Shown piece after piece: positions 32,739 through 42,700 of a stretch of 64,000 nucleotides of DNA (position 1 is the stretch's first letter; every line of letters starts with the position of its first letter). A program made the translations under genes and the position numbers. The DNA lies in assembly GCF_003626535.1 (NCBI RefSeq), contig NZ_RBAL01000011.1:1-64000 (forward strand), read 5' to 3'. Below the pieces are notes generated by a model. The model had not been told where the DNA came from. It worked only from the letters and a program-made list of their open reading frames with translations, and did no database searches. The stretch is from Streptomyces hoynatensis. Its GTDB lineage: Bacteria > Actinomycetota > Actinomycetes > Streptomycetales > Streptomycetaceae.

Positions 32739-33087
32739 AGGATCGTCCTCCTCGTTTCGGCGCGTTCGCGCTCGTTCGCGTTCCTCCTCGGCCCGGAAGG
32801 CAGGGCCGGCCGGGACCATGAGGCGCACGTCGGCGCGACCGTAGGCCGCGGGCCTCGGGAGGGGTGCGGAGGAAGGGCGGGTAGGGCGGCCGGGGCAGAT
32901 CCGTGCGCCCCCGCCCGGCCCGTGCGCCGGCGGCCGGGGGCGGCCCGCTCGGCGATCGGCCGCCGGTGGTCCGGGCTCTCGGTGACGCCCTCGCAGGCAC
33001 GGTCGAAGCCGACGCCGGCGTCGATGCGCGCCGGGAGCGTCGTCATCGCTTGACTTCATGCCGACTTCAAGTCGCAGCCTGGCGGCC
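32739..33087. other. intergenic divergent region
   Basis: About 350 bases separate the lyase and methyltransferase genes. A direct repeat GACTTCATGCCGACTTC followed by AAGTC lies at 33051-33072 and forms a GACTT / AAGTC dyad just before the methyltransferase. A CGTTCGCGCTCGTTCGCGTT repeat is near 32762. No gene seen. Confidence 0.4.
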
Positions 33088-33864
33088 ATGTCCAAGAAAC
33101 AGGAAGCGGTGGCAGCCCACCGCGACACCCGGGCCCTGCTTGCCGTTCTCGACGCGGGGGATCTGCTGCCGAGCATGACCAGGCTGCGGACCCGCTCGTA
33201 CGAACTGCTCTCCCCCGTCCCCGGCACGACCGTCGTGGACGTCGGCTGCGGCGCCGGGCGCGCCGTCGCCGAACTTGCCGAACGCGGGGTCCACGCGGTG
33301 GGCGTCGACCCCGACGCCCGGATGCTGACCGCCGCCCGAGAGCGGTGGCCGTCGGCCGCGTTCCACCAGGCGGGCGCGGAGGACCTGCCGTTTCCCGACG
33401 CGAGCGTGCACGGCTACCGCGCCGACAAGGTCCTCCACCTGCTGCGGGAGCCGCACCGCGCGGTGGCCGAGGCACGGCGCGTCCTCCGCCCGGGAGGCAG
33501 GATCGTCCTCCTGGGGCAGGACTGGGACGCGCTGGTGATCGACGCGGACGACGCGGCCCTCACCCGGGCCATCGTGCAGGCCCGCGCCGACCTCCTGGAC
33601 GCGCCCAGGGCCGCGCGCCAGTTCCGCAGCCTGCTCCTGGACGGCGGCTTCCGGGAGGTCACGGTCGAGGTGCAGACCCTCGTGTTCACCGACCCCGGGA
33701 TGCTCTCGCTGGCCGGCAGGCTCGCCGACCAGGCCCGCGCGAGCGGGGCCGTCGGCCGCGAGCAGGCCGACGAGTGGCTCGCCGGGCAGCGCCGGCGCGC
33801 CGAGACCGACCGCTTCCTCCTCGCCATCCCCTTCTTCCTGGCCGCCGCCACCGCGCCGGCCTGA
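33088..33864 (+). CDS. class I SAM-dependent methyltransferase
   Basis: A 258-residue methyltransferase of the UbiE/methyltransf_11 type. The SAM motif VVDVGCGAGRAVAELAERG, the acidic strand end VGVDPDARML, the motif GAEDLPFPDASV and the post-III ARRVLRPGGRIVLLG are all in order. The N-terminal SKKQEAVAAHRDTRALLAVLD is common to a family of actinomycete methyltransferases acting on small hydrophobic molecules. I prefer the second ATG (MSKKQEA); the first is 30 bases upstream. It appears isolated from other biosynthetic genes. Confidence 0.88.
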   Translation: MSKKQEAVAAHRDTRALLAVLDAGDLLPSMTRLRTRSYELLSPVPGTTVVDVGCGAGRAVAELAERGVHAVGVDPDARMLTAARERWPSAAFHQAGAEDLPFPDASVHGYRADKVLHLLREPHRAVAEARRVLRPGGRIVLLGQDWDALVIDADDAALTRAIVQARADLLDAPRAARQFRSLLLDGGFREVTVEVQTLVFTDPGMLSLAGRLADQARASGAVGREQADEWLAGQRRRAETDRFLLAIPFFLAAATAPA

Positions 33865-33992
33865 CCGGGAGCCGCCCGCCCCCGGGGCGGCCAGCCGCCC
33901 CGGGGGTAAGCCGCCCGCCGGGGGCCGGTGCGGGCGGCAGGTACGGGAGGCCGGTGCGGGAGGGCTGCGCGGGCGGCGCCACCATAGGCGGC

Positions 33993-34544
33993 ATGGGACC
34001 ACCAGATGCACCGCGCGGCCGCGGTGTGGACGCGCGCGAGTTCGACGCGTTCTACGCCGCGAGCGTCGGTCGGCTCACCGGCCAGCTGTACGCGATGACG
34101 GGGGACTTGGCCGAGGCCCAGGATGTCGTCCAGGAGGCGTTCGCCCGGGCCTGGGAACGCCGCAGCGAACTCGACCTGGACGACGCGCCCGAGGCGTGGG
34201 TGCGCACGGTGGCGTGGCGGCTCGCGATCAGCAGGTGGCGGCGGATGCGTACGGCGCTGACCTTCGCCCGGCGGCAGGGGCCGCCCGCCGCCGTGGCGCC
34301 GCCGGAGCCGGACCACGTGCTGCTGGTGGAGGCGCTGCGCCGGATTCCCGAGGCCCAGCGGCGGGCGGTGGTCCTGCACCACCTGTGCGACCTGTCGGTG
34401 GAACAGGTGGCCGCCGAGACCGGCCGGCCCGTCGGCACCGTCAAGGCGCAGCTGAGCCGGGGACGTGCGGCGCTGGCACGGCTGCTGGCCGGCACGGAGC
34501 TGGACACCGGGACGAACCCGCTGCCGGAGGTGCGGCATGGATGA
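33993..34544 (+). CDS. ECF-type RNA polymerase sigma factor (SigE family)
   Basis: A 183-residue alternative sigma factor. Region 2 reads FDAFYAASVGRLTGQLYAMTGDLAEAQDVVQEAFARAWER in pieces; region 4 is VLLVEALRRIPEAQRRAVVLHHLCDLSVEQVA with the helix-turn-helix ending GTVKAQLSRGRAAL. The long region between the two carries RRQGPPAAVAPPEPD. It overlaps the next gene by eight bases; that gene encodes a single-pass membrane protein, so the pair is a sigma / anti-sigma-like module responding to an envelope signal. Confidence 0.92.
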   Translation: MGPPDAPRGRGVDAREFDAFYAASVGRLTGQLYAMTGDLAEAQDVVQEAFARAWERRSELDLDDAPEAWVRTVAWRLAISRWRRMRTALTFARRQGPPAAVAPPEPDHVLLVEALRRIPEAQRRAVVLHHLCDLSVEQVAAETGRPVGTVKAQLSRGRAALARLLAGTELDTGTNPLPEVRHG

Positions 34545-35121
34545 CAAGACCGAACTGGAACGGCTGCTCGCCGGACTCGCCGAGTCGGGCCGGCGCAACA
34601 CGGTCCCCCGCGCCGCGCAGGAGGTACGGGCGCGCGGTGAGCAGCGCCGGCGCCGCAGGCGGGCGGCCGTGGCCTCCGGCGGCGCGCTGCTTGCGGTGGC
34701 CGTGGCGGCGGGGGGTCTGTCGCTGGCGATGGCCGGCCGGGGAACGGAGCCTCCCGCGCACGATCCGGCGCCGGCCGCCTCGCCCTTCGAGCCGCCCACC
34801 CCCGCGCCAGGGGAGGAGTACGCCACCGAACTGGGCTATGTGTACGGGGCGGTGGCGCAGGGGGCCACGGTGCGGGTCACCGTCGAGCAGCTCCGGATGG
34901 CCGGACAGGCCGCGGTGCCCAGCGGCGTGGTGCACACGCTGACGCTGCCGCGGGCCACCCTGGTGGAGGCGCGGCGGCTGGCAGGCGGCCACCCCACGGA
35001 TGTGGAACTGGGCGATCTGGCGGGCGAGTTGAGCGACGGGCAGCGGTGGATCTTCGCGATCGACTACGACGGGGACGGCCGGGTTCAGTCCCTGCGGGAG
35101 GCCTACTGGCTCGCCGGGTGA
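34537..35121 (+). CDS. membrane anti-sigma-like partner of the SigE-family sigma factor
   Basis: A 194-residue protein whose gene starts within the end of the sigma-factor gene (ATGGATGA overlap). The N-terminal 40 residues are cytoplasmic, charged and helical (TELERLLAGLAESGRR). One hydrophobic helix follows (VASGGALLAVAVAAGGLSLA), then a Pro/Thr-rich linker and an extracytoplasmic domain with strands ending in FAIDYDGDGRVQSL. No zinc-binding anti-sigma HXXXCXXC motif is present, so the anti-sigma role is inferred from coupling and topology only. Its end resembles the downstream lipoprotein. Confidence 0.75.
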   Translation: MDDKTELERLLAGLAESGRRNTVPRAAQEVRARGEQRRRRRRAAVASGGALLAVAVAAGGLSLAMAGRGTEPPAHDPAPAASPFEPPTPAPGEEYATELGYVYGAVAQGATVRVTVEQLRMAGQAAVPSGVVHTLTLPRATLVEARRLAGGHPTDVELGDLAGELSDGQRWIFAIDYDGDGRVQSLREAYWLAG

Positions 35122-35237
35122 GCCCGCGCCGCCGGATTCCCCGCACCTGTGTGAGCGGGAGATGCAACCTGCGCGCGGGCCGGCGCGTAAAGACCGCGTA
35201 CGCCGCTCACACTCGATGCGCAGGGGACCCGTTGACC

Positions 35238-35909
35238 ATGACCGCCAAGCCCACCTCGCCCACCTCCACGGCCTCATCCGTGGCACGCCTTTCACCCCGT
35301 TCACCCCGTTCGCCCCGTTCGCCCCGCCGCACGTTCCGTCGTGCAGCCGCCCCGGGCCTCGCCGCCCTCGCCGTCCTCACCCTCGCCTCCTTCGCGCTGA
35401 GCGGGTGCGGCGGCGGGGGCGGCGGGCAGGCGGAGGACTCCCCCTCGGCCCCGGCCGAGGCGAGCGGCGCCACGGACCCCGGCGAGGCGGGCAGTTCGCC
35501 CGGCGCCTCGGAGACCGGTACGGGGCAGGCCGGGGAGACGGCCTCCGCCGATGCCGCCCGCTGGGCGGGCACCAAGCAGTTCATGCAGATCGACAGGGCC
35601 TGGACCAGCGAGGGGCAGACCTACCTCTCGGTGCGGACCGCGGAGAAGGTGGCCGTCACCAGCGCGAGCGAAGCCTGGCAGATCATCCCCGGGGAGGGGG
35701 AGTTCACCACGGTGGCCCTGGCGGAGGACGCCCAGGTGCTGCTGGCGGTCCCGCTCGGGGACGATTCCGCGTCCGCGCCCTACTCGCCGGCCGAGTTCCT
35801 CAGCCGGCTGACCGCGCTGGGGCCGGAGATCGGCTCGGGGCTCGGGTACGACCTCAGCTTCGACGGGGAGGGCCGGGTGAGCCGGCTGGAATCCCTGTAC
35901 ACCTCCTGA
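35238..35909 (+). CDS. lipoprotein related to the anti-sigma sensor domain
   Basis: A 223-residue exported lipoprotein. After an Arg-rich n-region containing four SPR units, a hydrophobic helix ends at the lipobox LSGC near residue 56. A disordered Gly/Ser/Thr/Glu stretch follows, then a domain from about residue 110 that ends in YDLSFDGEGRVSRLESL. That ending parallels the FAIDYDGDGRVQSLREAY ending of the preceding membrane protein, so the two likely share a fold. It may be part of the same signalling module. The ATG follows GGGGA. Confidence 0.75.
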   Translation: MTAKPTSPTSTASSVARLSPRSPRSPRSPRRTFRRAAAPGLAALAVLTLASFALSGCGGGGGGQAEDSPSAPAEASGATDPGEAGSSPGASETGTGQAGETASADAARWAGTKQFMQIDRAWTSEGQTYLSVRTAEKVAVTSASEAWQIIPGEGEFTTVALAEDAQVLLAVPLGDDSASAPYSPAEFLSRLTALGPEIGSGLGYDLSFDGEGRVSRLESLYTS

Positions 35910-36108
35910 GCGGGCGGTCCGGCTCCTCGGAACGGCGCCCGGGGTCGGGCAGCCACCCTCGCCTGGCGTAGCATGCGCTCTCCGCGGCCGCCCCCGAGCG
36001 CGGGGGCGCCCTCGGGGACCGCGCCCAAGGGCCCTTCCGGCCGGGTCCGCACGGCACCCCCGAGGGCCCCAGGGCCCGGTCGCTTCCGCTCGTTCAGAAA
36101 GGTGCGGC

Positions 36109-37104
36109 ATGCCCACGTTGCCGAACGTCGAGCCCCGCGGCATGCAGCACTGCGAGACCACGACCCTGGGGGTGCTGCTGCGGCACGAGGGGCTCGACCT
36201 GTCCGAGCCCCTGCTCTTCGGCCTGGGCTCCGGTCTTTCCTTCGTCTACTGGGACGCCAGGAACATGGGCTTCCCCTTCCTCGGGGGCCGGGTCAAGCCC
36301 TTCGCACTCACCAGGAACCTGGCCGCGACGCTGGGGCTCGAACTCCAGGTCCAGGAGACCTCCTCGCCGCGCAGGGCCTGGCAGCACGTGGTGGCCCTCG
36401 TCGAGGCCGGCCGGCCCGTCGGGCTGCAACTCGACAGCTACCACCTGGACTACTTCACGTCGAAGGTGCACTTCGGCGGTCATGTCGTCGCCCTGTACGG
36501 CTACGACGAGCGCGACGCCCACCTGGTGGACACCGCGCAGCAGGGCGGAGCGGTGTCCACCAGCCTGGCCGGTCTCGCCCGGGCCAGGGCCGCACGCGGC
36601 CCGATGACCGCCAGGCACCGCTCCTTCGTCCTCACCTCGCCGGGGGGCCTCCCCGCGTGGGAGCGCCGGATCGTTCCCGCCATCACCGCCTGCGCCGGCT
36701 CCTTCCTCAACCCGCCGATCGCCAACCTCGGTCACCGGGGCATCGACAAGGCCGGCCGGCTGGTGCGCACCTGGTTGCAGCGGACCGACGACCCGGGGCG
36801 GGACCTGCCGCAGGCCGCCCTCCTGATGGAGAAGGGCGGCACGGGCGGCGCCCTGTTCCGCAACCTGTACCGCGACTTCCTCGCCGCATGCACCGACCTG
36901 CTCGACAGCGGCCACCTGCGCACCGGCCACCGGCTGTACGCCGAGGCGGCCGGCCTGTGGCCGGAAGTCGCGGCGCTGATCGCGCAGGCCGGGACCTCGG
37001 GCGACGCGGACTGCCTCGAACGGGCGGGCACCCTGCTCGGCGAACTCTCGCGCCTGGAGCGCGAGGCCATGCAGGCGCTGAGCCGCCTGGGAAGCGAGGA
37101 CTGA
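36109..37104 (+). CDS. BtrH N-terminal / DUF4872-type protein
   Basis: A 331-residue protein resembling the butirosin enzyme BtrH in its first half. It has the Cys-containing start QHCETTTLGVLLRHEG, GLGSGLSFVYWDARN, and HFGGHVVALYGYDE, consistent with a papain-like (C39-like) Cys-His acyltransferase or peptidase fold. The second half is a helical DUF4872-type domain. BtrH transfers an acyl chain from a carrier protein to an aminoglycoside; here no carrier protein, NRPS or aminoglycoside genes are adjacent, so the true reaction is open. A GAAAGGTG sequence lies just before the ATG. Confidence 0.82.
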   Translation: MPTLPNVEPRGMQHCETTTLGVLLRHEGLDLSEPLLFGLGSGLSFVYWDARNMGFPFLGGRVKPFALTRNLAATLGLELQVQETSSPRRAWQHVVALVEAGRPVGLQLDSYHLDYFTSKVHFGGHVVALYGYDERDAHLVDTAQQGGAVSTSLAGLARARAARGPMTARHRSFVLTSPGGLPAWERRIVPAITACAGSFLNPPIANLGHRGIDKAGRLVRTWLQRTDDPGRDLPQAALLMEKGGTGGALFRNLYRDFLAACTDLLDSGHLRTGHRLYAEAAGLWPEVAALIAQAGTSGDADCLERAGTLLGELSRLEREAMQALSRLGSED

Positions 37105-37285
37105 TCTCGCGCCGGGGCCCCCGAACGCGCCCTGGCTTTCGGGGAGTCGGCCGCGGGGGACGGTCGCGGTGAGGGCCGCGGGGGACGGTCGCGAGGCGCA
37201 AGGCGGCCGGGTGGGCCGCCCGGCATGGGCCGAGTGGTCCTCGGCGAACCTCGCCGGCGACGCGTTCTGGCGACGCGGGGCTGAG

Positions 37286-38572
37286 CTATCGGCACTCCTT
37301 CCCCGGGCCCGCCGACGTTGGCCCGGCCGGGAGGTGAGGGGAGCCGGCGGCCGGGGCGGGCTGCCGCGGCCGGGGCGGGCCGTCGTCCCCGGACGGGCGG
37401 GGACGGGCCGAACGGGCGGGGCAGACGGCCCAGACGAGGAGCGCGCAGCCGGCGAAGGCGGCGCCGAGCACGCTCGACCCCGGCCAGCCGCCGTGGGCGA
37501 ACGCGGCGGTCGTGGCGGTCGCGCCCAGGGCGGAGCCGAGTGAGTAGAAGATCATGTAGCCCCCGATGACGCTGCTGGGGCGGTGCGGGTACGTCGTCGT
37601 GAGCAGGTGCTGGTTGCTCACGTGCACGGCCTGCACGGCGAGGTCGAGCAGCACCACGCCCCCGGCGGCGAGCCACAGGGACCAGGACGCCTGCCCGATG
37701 GCCAGCCAGGAGGCGGTCAGCAGCGTCAGGGCGCCCCCGGTGACGGCGTGGGCGAATCCGGCGTCGGCCCAGCGTCCGGCGCGGGCGGCGCCCAGCGCGC
37801 CGGCCAGCCCGGCCAGGCCGAACAGGCCGATCCGGGCCGTGTCCAGGTGCCAGGGGGCGGCGGCGAGCGGCAGGGCCAGGCCGCTCCACAGCGTGCCGAA
37901 GGAGGCGAAGAGGAAGAAGGCGATCAACCCGCGGGAGACGAACGCCCCTTCGCGGAACAGCGCGGCCGGTGCGGCCGGGGCGGCCGGGGCGGCCGGGGCA
38001 CGGGGGTGCGTGGCGCGATCGGGGCGCGTGTCCTTGGGGAGCGCCCCGAGGACGAGGCAGGCCAGGATCGCCGGCAGGGCCGCGAGCAGGAGGTACACGC
38101 TGCGCCAGCCCCAGAGGGCGGACAGGGCGCCTGCCGCGACGCGGGAGCCGAGGATGCCAAGGACGACGCCCGAGGTCACCACGCCGAGGGTGCGGCCGCG
38201 TTCCTCCGGTGCGGACAGGGCCGCGGCGTAGGCGACCGTCGTCTGCACGACGACCGCGAACAGGCCGGCCAGGGCCAGCCCGGCGAGCAGCATCCAGGTC
38301 CGGGTGGCGGTGGCGGCCAGCAGGCTGCCCGCTGAGGTCAGCAGCAGCTGTCCCGCGATGAGCGTGCGCCGGTCCTTCCGGTCGCCCAGCGGCACCAGGA
38401 CGGCCAGCCCGATCAGGTAGCCGAGTTGCCCGGCCGCGACCACCCACCCAAGACGGCCCTCCGGCAGGCCGAGGCTGCCGCCGATCCGGGCGAGCACGGG
38501 CTGGGCTGCGTAGACCGCCGAGACCGCGACCGCGCACACGGCGGCGCACAGGGCTCTGCTGCCGCGGGTCAT
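37286..38572 (-). CDS. MFS efflux transporter (AraJ/EmrD-like)
   Basis: A 428-residue permease with 12 hydrophobic segments. The loop motif VLVPLGDRKDRRTLIAG between helices 2 and 3 is the MFS signature, and the second half carries a degenerate copy (AARAGRWADAGF). A Pro/Ala repeat (APAAPAAPAAPAAL) links the halves. The C-terminal 40 residues are Pro/Gly-rich and polar. The promoter is shared with a divergent HxlR regulator and contains a palindromic operator, so this pump is probably repressed by it. Substrate not predictable. Confidence 0.9.
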   Translation of the reverse strand: MTRGSRALCAAVCAVAVSAVYAAQPVLARIGGSLGLPEGRLGWVVAAGQLGYLIGLAVLVPLGDRKDRRTLIAGQLLLTSAGSLLAATATRTWMLLAGLALAGLFAVVVQTTVAYAAALSAPEERGRTLGVVTSGVVLGILGSRVAAGALSALWGWRSVYLLLAALPAILACLVLGALPKDTRPDRATHPRAPAAPAAPAAPAALFREGAFVSRGLIAFFLFASFGTLWSGLALPLAAAPWHLDTARIGLFGLAGLAGALGAARAGRWADAGFAHAVTGGALTLLTASWLAIGQASWSLWLAAGGVVLLDLAVQAVHVSNQHLLTTTYPHRPSSVIGGYMIFYSLGSALGATATTAAFAHGGWPGSSVLGAAFAGCALLVWAVCPARSARPRPSGDDGPPRPRQPAPAAGSPHLPAGPTSAGPGKECR

Positions 38573-38591
38573 TGCGCCACCCCCTTTCAAT

Positions 38592-38610
38592 CAGTAGCAA
38601 TTTGCAACTG
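38592..38610. promoter_or_regulatory. HxlR-type operator between the MFS pump and its regulator
   Basis: CAGTAGCAATTTGCAACTG reads as CAGT-W-GCAA-W-TTGC-W-ACTG, a palindrome with full arm complementarity. It lies 20 bases before the pump ATG and 52 bases before the regulator ATG, so it could overlap both promoters. Its GCAANTTGC core is shared with the PadR operator at 12.3 kb. Confidence 0.65.
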
Positions 38611-38661
38611 ATCGAAGGCTACGACAGAATGGTTTCGATCAGCAACTCTCCGGGAGGCGTG

Positions 38662-39120
38662 ATGCCGCGCAGTGCCGTCCGCACCGAGGACGTGAGCTGG
38701 ACCGACCCCAGCTGCCCGGTCGCGCGCACGCTCGACCTGACGGGCGACCGCTGGAGCCTGCTCATCGTCCGCGACGCCATGGACGGGGCACGGGCCTTCA
38801 CCGACTTCCAGCGGCGCACCGGCATCGCCCGCAACATCCTCACCGACCGGCTGCGCCGCCTGGTCGAACGCGGCATCCTCGACCGGCGGACCGCGCCCTC
38901 GGGCAGGCGGCAGTTCTACGCGCTCACCGAGGCGGGGCGCGACCTGTTCACCGTCATCCTCGCCCTGCGGCAGTGGGGCGAACGGCACGCCTTCGCCCCA
39001 GGCGAGGCCCACTCCGTCCTCGTCGACGCACACGGCCACCCCCTGCCGCCGCTCCGGCCGACCGGCTCGGACGGCGGCCCCGCCGACGCCGGCACCACCA
39101 CGGTGCGGAAGAGCGGCTGA
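38662..39120 (+). CDS. HxlR-family transcriptional regulator
   Basis: A 152-residue winged-helix regulator. The family signature Cys is in DPSCPVARTLDLTGDRW, followed by LLIVRDAMDG, FTDFQRRTGIARNILTDRL, LVERGILDRR and FYALTEAGRDL. The C-terminal 50 residues are a Gly/Thr-rich tail beyond the fold. GGGAGG precedes the chosen ATG. A longer frame starts 33 bases upstream but has no ribosome-binding site. It is divergent from the MFS pump and probably controls it in response to a thiol-reactive or xenobiotic signal. Confidence 0.9.
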   Translation: MPRSAVRTEDVSWTDPSCPVARTLDLTGDRWSLLIVRDAMDGARAFTDFQRRTGIARNILTDRLRRLVERGILDRRTAPSGRRQFYALTEAGRDLFTVILALRQWGERHAFAPGEAHSVLVDAHGHPLPPLRPTGSDGGPADAGTTTVRKSG

Positions 39121-39223
39121 CGGCGGCGCCCCTGCCGCACCGGCGGCCCGGTCCGGCCGCCCCGGCGCACGCCGGGCCCGGGGCGCTCCCCGCCCAGGTG
39201 CGCGCGCGGCCCCGGCCGGGGAG

Positions 39224-39640
39224 GGGCCGGTGCTCGGGCTGCTCGTTCCCTCGATGAGCTCCTGCCACCCGCAGCCGGTGGCGGGGGTGCGCAGCGTCGC
39301 CGCCCGGCGCGGTGCCCGCGTCGTCATCGGCTCACCGACTACGCGGAGCCGCGGGACCGCGATCGGATCGACGAGTTGGTGGCGCTGGGCGCCGCCGCGC
39401 TGCTGATCACCACGGCCGAGGGGCACCACACGCCGCCCGGGGCCCTGGAGCGGCTGCGCGCCACCGGGCTGCCCTTCGTCCTGCTGGAACGCCGGCCCGA
39501 AGACCCGTACGACCCGTGCGAGTTCGCGATCTCCGACCACCGGCAGGGCGCGTATGCGGCGGTGCGGCATCACGCCGCGCTCGGGCACGAGCGGGTGGGC
39601 CTCTACACCAACGGCGGGTCACCCCCGGGGACCGCGGCAA
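39224..39640 (+). pseudogene. LacI-family regulator remnant, frameshifted and truncated
   Basis: A decayed fragment of a LacI/PurR ligand-binding domain. One frame gives VLGLLVPSMSSCHPQPVAG and VRSVAARRGARVVIG, the usual start of the sugar-binding domain. At about 39329-39333 the frame shifts by one base and continues LTDYAEPRDRDRIDELVALG, LLITTAEGHHTPPGALERL, LPFVLLERRPEDPYDPCEFAI, DHRQGAYAAVRHHAALGHERVGLY and stops resembling the family. The DNA-binding headpiece and the C-terminal half are missing. It lies directly upstream of the large RHS gene. Confidence 0.65.
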
Positions 39641-39758
39641 GGCCAGGGCCGGGACCGGCGGTTGCCGGCCGCCTGTCCGGAGGCGTTCTTGTGGGGCGGC
39701 GGCCCGGCCGCTACCGTCGGGCGCAAGGCGTGACAACATCGTCATCGAGGGTGTGTCC

Positions 39759-42700
39759 ATGGCGCGTCCGTCCGACTGGAGCCCGGTCGATCTGGACTCC
39801 GATCCGGCGCCCGGGGAACCGGATGCCATTCGCGAACTGGCCGATTCTCTGCAGACCTTCGCCGACGACGTGGGCGAAGCCCTGGGGAAGATCCGGGGCA
39901 TGGCCTCCGACGGCGCCCTGCTGGAGTGGGCCGGGCTCTCGGCCGACCGCTTCCGGGAGGAGTTCGACGGCGTCCCGGGGAACCTCACCAAGCTCCAGAC
40001 CTCCTACGACCTGTGCGCGCACGCCCTGCAGGGCTACTGGCCGCAGCTGGAGACCGCCCAGGGGATGGCCGACCGGGCGCTGGAGCGCGCGCTCGCCGCG
40101 CAGTCCGACCTCTCCGTGGCCCAGGGCCGGCTGGGCGACGCGGAGGACTGGGTCGGGCGGGCCGGTGCCGAGGCCGAGCGGCTGCGGACCGAGGGCGAGC
40201 GGGAGGGGGCCGAGCCGCCCGACGAGAACGCCGTCCGTGCCGCCACCCGCGACCACCAGGCCGCGCAGGCGGCCGCGGCCGCGGCGCAGTCCCAGGTGGA
40301 CGACGCCGAGGGGCGGCTCGAGGCCGCCCGCCAGCTCGCCCGGGAGGCCCTCGGGCTGCGGGAGGAGGCCGCGCGGACCTGCGCGAGGAGCATCGACGAG
40401 GCCTCCGACGCCGGCATCCACAACCGGTCCTGGTGGGAGAACCTCGTCCGGTGGATCTCCGACGCCTGGGACACCATCGTCGCGATCTGCAAGGTGATCG
40501 TCGCCGTCCTCGGCGTCGTGGTCATGATCATCGGCGGGCCGCTGGCCCTGGTGGTGGTGGCCGCCGCCGCGGTCGTCCTGGCCGACTCGCTGATCAAATT
40601 CGCCCAGGGGAAGGGGTCGTTCCTCGACGTCGCCTTCGCCGCCCTGGACTGCATCCCCGGCATGCGCGGCCTGACGACCCTGGGCGGGCTCGCCGCCGGC
40701 ATCCGGAACATCGCCAAGACCGGGCTGCGCGGCCAGGGCATCGGCGCGCGGGGCCTGGGGCAGGCCGGACGCGGGAACGGGATCTCGATCGGCAACCGCA
40801 GCGCCTGTGGCGACCCGGTGGACATGGCCACGGGCGAGGTGCTGATGTCCGCCGTCGACGTCGAACTGCCCGGCGTCCTGCCGCTGGTCGTCGAGCGCCA
40901 CCACATCTCCTCCTACCGCGGCGGCCGTTGCTTCGGGCGTTCCTGGGCCTCCACCCTCGACCAGCGGCTGGTCCTCGACCAGGGCGGGGTGCGGCTCCAC
41001 ACGGCCGACGGCATGGTGCTCGACTACCCCGTGCCGCTCGCCGACCCGGGCCTTCCGGTCCTGCCGGTGGAGGGCCCGCGCTGGGGCCTGGCCTGGGACG
41101 GCCGGCCCGGCGGCCCCCTGACCGTCCGGCAGCCGACCGGCCACCTCCTGCACTTCGGCCCCGTCCCCGGGCGCCCCGGCGGCGAACTCCCCCTCCAGGC
41201 CGTCACCGACCGCCACGGCAACCGGATCGACGTCCGCCGGGACGAGGCAGGGCACCCCACCGAGCTGGCCCACTCCTGCGGCCACCGGGTCGGCGTGACC
41301 ACCGCGCACGGCCGGATCACCGCGCTGCGCCTGCTCAGCGACCCGCGGCAGCCCGTCCTCCTGCGCTACGGGTACGACGAGGCCGGGAACCTGGCCGAGA
41401 TCCACAACTCCTCCGGCGTTCCGCTGCGTTTCCGCTACGACGAGGAGCGGCGGCTGACGAGGTGGGAGGACCGCAACGGCCACTGGTACGCCTACGCGTA
41501 CGACGAGGCGGGCCGCTGCGTCCACGCCACCGGCAGCGGCCGCCACCTGGAGTACCGCTACGCCTACGACCCGGACAACCGCCGCACCACCGCCACCGAC
41601 TCCCGCGGCCACGACACGGTCTACGAGTTCAACGACTGCTACCAGCTCGTCGCCGAGACCGATCCGCTCGGCAACACCAGCCGCACGCAGTGGGACCGCT
41701 ACGACCGCGTGCTGTCGACGACCGACCCGCTGGGCCGCACCAGGAGCTTCGCCTACGACGAGGAAGGCAACCTGGTGGCGGAGACCCGCCCGGACGGGCG
41801 GCAGATGCGCGCGGAGCACAACGCGTTCGGGCAGCAGACCTCGGTGGTGGAGGCGGACGGCACCGTCTGGCGCCAGGAGTTCGACGAGCGGGGCAACCTC
41901 GTCGCCCGGATCGACCCGCTCGGCGCCACCACCCGCTACGCCTACGACGAACGGGGCCGGATCACCTCGGTCACCGACCCCTCGGGCCACACCACGGCCA
42001 TCGAGACCGACGCGGCGGGCCTGCAACGGCGGATCACCGACCCGCTCGGCGGCACCGTCTCCTACGAGCGGGACGCCTTCGGCCGCCCCGTGGCCGTCAC
42101 CGACCCGCTCGGCGCCGTCCACCGCGCCGAATGGAGCGTCGAGGGCAGGCTGCTGCGCACCGTCGACCCCGAGGGCGGCACCGAGACCTGGACCTGGGAC
42201 CCGGAGGGCAACTGCCTGTCCCACACCACGGCGGACGGCGCGACCACCCACTACGAGTACGGCCCCTTCGACCTGCCCACCGCGGAGACCAGGCCGGACG
42301 GTGCCCGGTACGTCCTGGAGCACGACACCGAGCTGAACCTCGCCCGCATCACCAACCCCCAGGGCCTGACCTGGACCTACGAGCGGGACGCCGCGGGCCG
42401 CCTGATCGCGGAGACGGACTTCGACGGCCGCACCCACACCTACGCCTACGACGCGGCAGGTCAGCTCCTCGCCCGCACCAACAGCCTCGGCCAGACCATC
42501 GGCTACCGGCACGACCTCAACGGGGAGATCGTCGAGCAGGTCGCCGACGGCAGGCGCACCACGTTCGCCTACGACCCGCACGGCCGCGTCCTGCGGGCGG
42601 CCAACCCCGACGCGGAGGTCTCCTTCGAGCGGGACCTCCTCGGCCGGCCGCTGCGCGAGACCGTCAACGGCGCCACCGTCGCCCACACCTACGATCCGCT

